Assembly (NCBI GenBank): GCA_936450465.1
Contig: OW388291.1
Coordinates: forward strand, 35,874,656-35,938,655
DNA from: Gibbula magus
Taxonomy: Eukaryota; Mollusca; Gastropoda; Trochida; Trochidae
Direction of reading: 5' to 3'
Length of the DNA: 64,000 nt
The notes beneath the pieces were generated by a model that was given only the letters and a program-made list of their open reading frames with translations, did no database searches and was not told where the DNA came from. Positions 63,349-64,000 of the stretch are shown here, piece by piece (position 1 is the first letter of the stretch; each line of letters starts with the position of its first letter). The position numbers and the translations under genes were made by a program.

Positions 63349-63844
63349 TTAAAGGTACATCCATTGTGTTGTTGGGGTCACATATTGCAAACATTATAAA
63401 TGGTGATACTTTATCGAGAAGTACCGACTATTACCGAAAACTAACATTTTGATGATTGTAGACTTAGCATAATGACGATATGAAGGTAAAAGAAGTGATT
63501 TCTGATCGAAAACCGGACAATGCACAGCGTGTGGCGCGCGTCAATGAGTCAAACGTAATTTTGGAATCTTATTTATAACAGACTAAAAGACAAAATTGAG
63601 TTGATAATGTTTAATAGGTAATATAACTACTATGCATGTAAATGGGATATGCAGTTTCGGTTTCTGCACATGCATAATGATGTTACTCAATTTTAATTGG
63701 AAACTAGTAATTATGATATATATTGGCGAGTGGGATAAATATGCAAGCTGAGTGAATTAATTTGTGTTGTAGACAGCACATGTGGTGAGTTGGAACGTAT
63801 TAAAGCCAAATAAAATTTATGAAACACAATGGATGCACCTTTAA
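63349..63844. mobile_element. TTAA-flanked MITE with TTAAAGGT ends (Kolobok/T2-like), about 496 bp
   Basis: TTAAAGGTACATCCATTGTG at 63349 is inverted at the right end to 63844 with one mismatch over about 20 bp. Duplicon C has the unoccupied site at about 50785 (accaatacaagctaag). TTAA duplication and the near TTAAAGGRR terminus suggest the same superfamily as 24342-24699, though the internal sequences differ. No open frame of note. Confidence 0.82.
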
Positions 63845-64000
63845 GCTAAGAATCATGTAACTTTCCAAACAGAATTGAGCATCAACATCATTTCTTAGCA
63901 TGATTATATATGCAAACATTATTTCTTCAAAGGTATATGAAATGTCAACTCGACAAATGTAATTCTTCAAGATTAATTCACTGTAATACTATCCAAGAAC

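Larger units (their letters stand above)
52200..64000 (-). repeat. Duplicon copy D, at least 11.8 kb, runs off the window
   Basis: D repeats C in the same order. Examples: 41700/52450, 42000/52770, 44240/54795, 45190/55710, 45720/56140, 46990/57030, 48260/59360, 48890/59930, 49300/60340 and 50390/62810. Private insertions in D are the Tc1 element (58012), the SINE-like tail (61463), an unknown block (61888) and a TTAA MITE (63349). An internal partial duplication places 60420-60510 again at about 61390-61640. No intact gene was seen. Confidence 0.82.

Overview
This window is animal nuclear DNA: AT-rich, intron-containing, and packed with decayed transposons and microsatellites. It most likely comes from a lophotrochozoan and probably a bivalve mollusc; the receptor type and the repeat style suggest this, but no species can be named. 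Only one protein-coding gene is convincing. It is the 3' part of a leucine-rich-repeat G-protein-coupled receptor of the glycoprotein-hormone-receptor type (type A LGR), seen as two LRR exons and one large terminal exon at about 1.3-4.65 kb.

Layout. 1-5 kb: receptor gene, with a 21-bp minisatellite upstream of the LRR exons. 5-13.6 kb: gene-free DNA with Penelope-like element (PLE) tails and a 1.46-kb terminal-inverted-repeat element containing a 171-bp tandem array. From about 15 kb to the right end the window is built from four diverged copies of one large non-coding unit. A (about 15.0-27.15 kb) and B (about 27.2-39.2 kb) lie head-to-tail on the plus strand. C (about 41.2-51 kb) and D (about 52.2 kb to beyond the window) repeat the unit head-to-tail, mostly in inverted orientation. 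I recognised no intact gene in any copy.

The copies carry mobile elements, and each element I identified is private to one copy, so the sister copy serves as an unoccupied reference site. A has a Mutator-like foldback element, a 5'-truncated PLE, and two TTAA-flanked elements. B has a tRNA-derived SINE and a nearly complete but broken PLE with reverse transcriptase and GIY-YIG domains. C has a 310-bp MITE with a 6-bp target duplication. D has a Tc1/mariner element with an internally deleted transposase, a SINE-like tail, and a TTAAAGG-ended MITE. Older features shared by C and D are a long palindromic hairpin and a Tc1-like helix-turn-helix fossil.

Hammerhead-ribozyme-like motifs occur at about six places, each in a PLE-tail context. 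Coordinates of duplicon edges are approximate because they were judged by eye, and percent identities were not computed.
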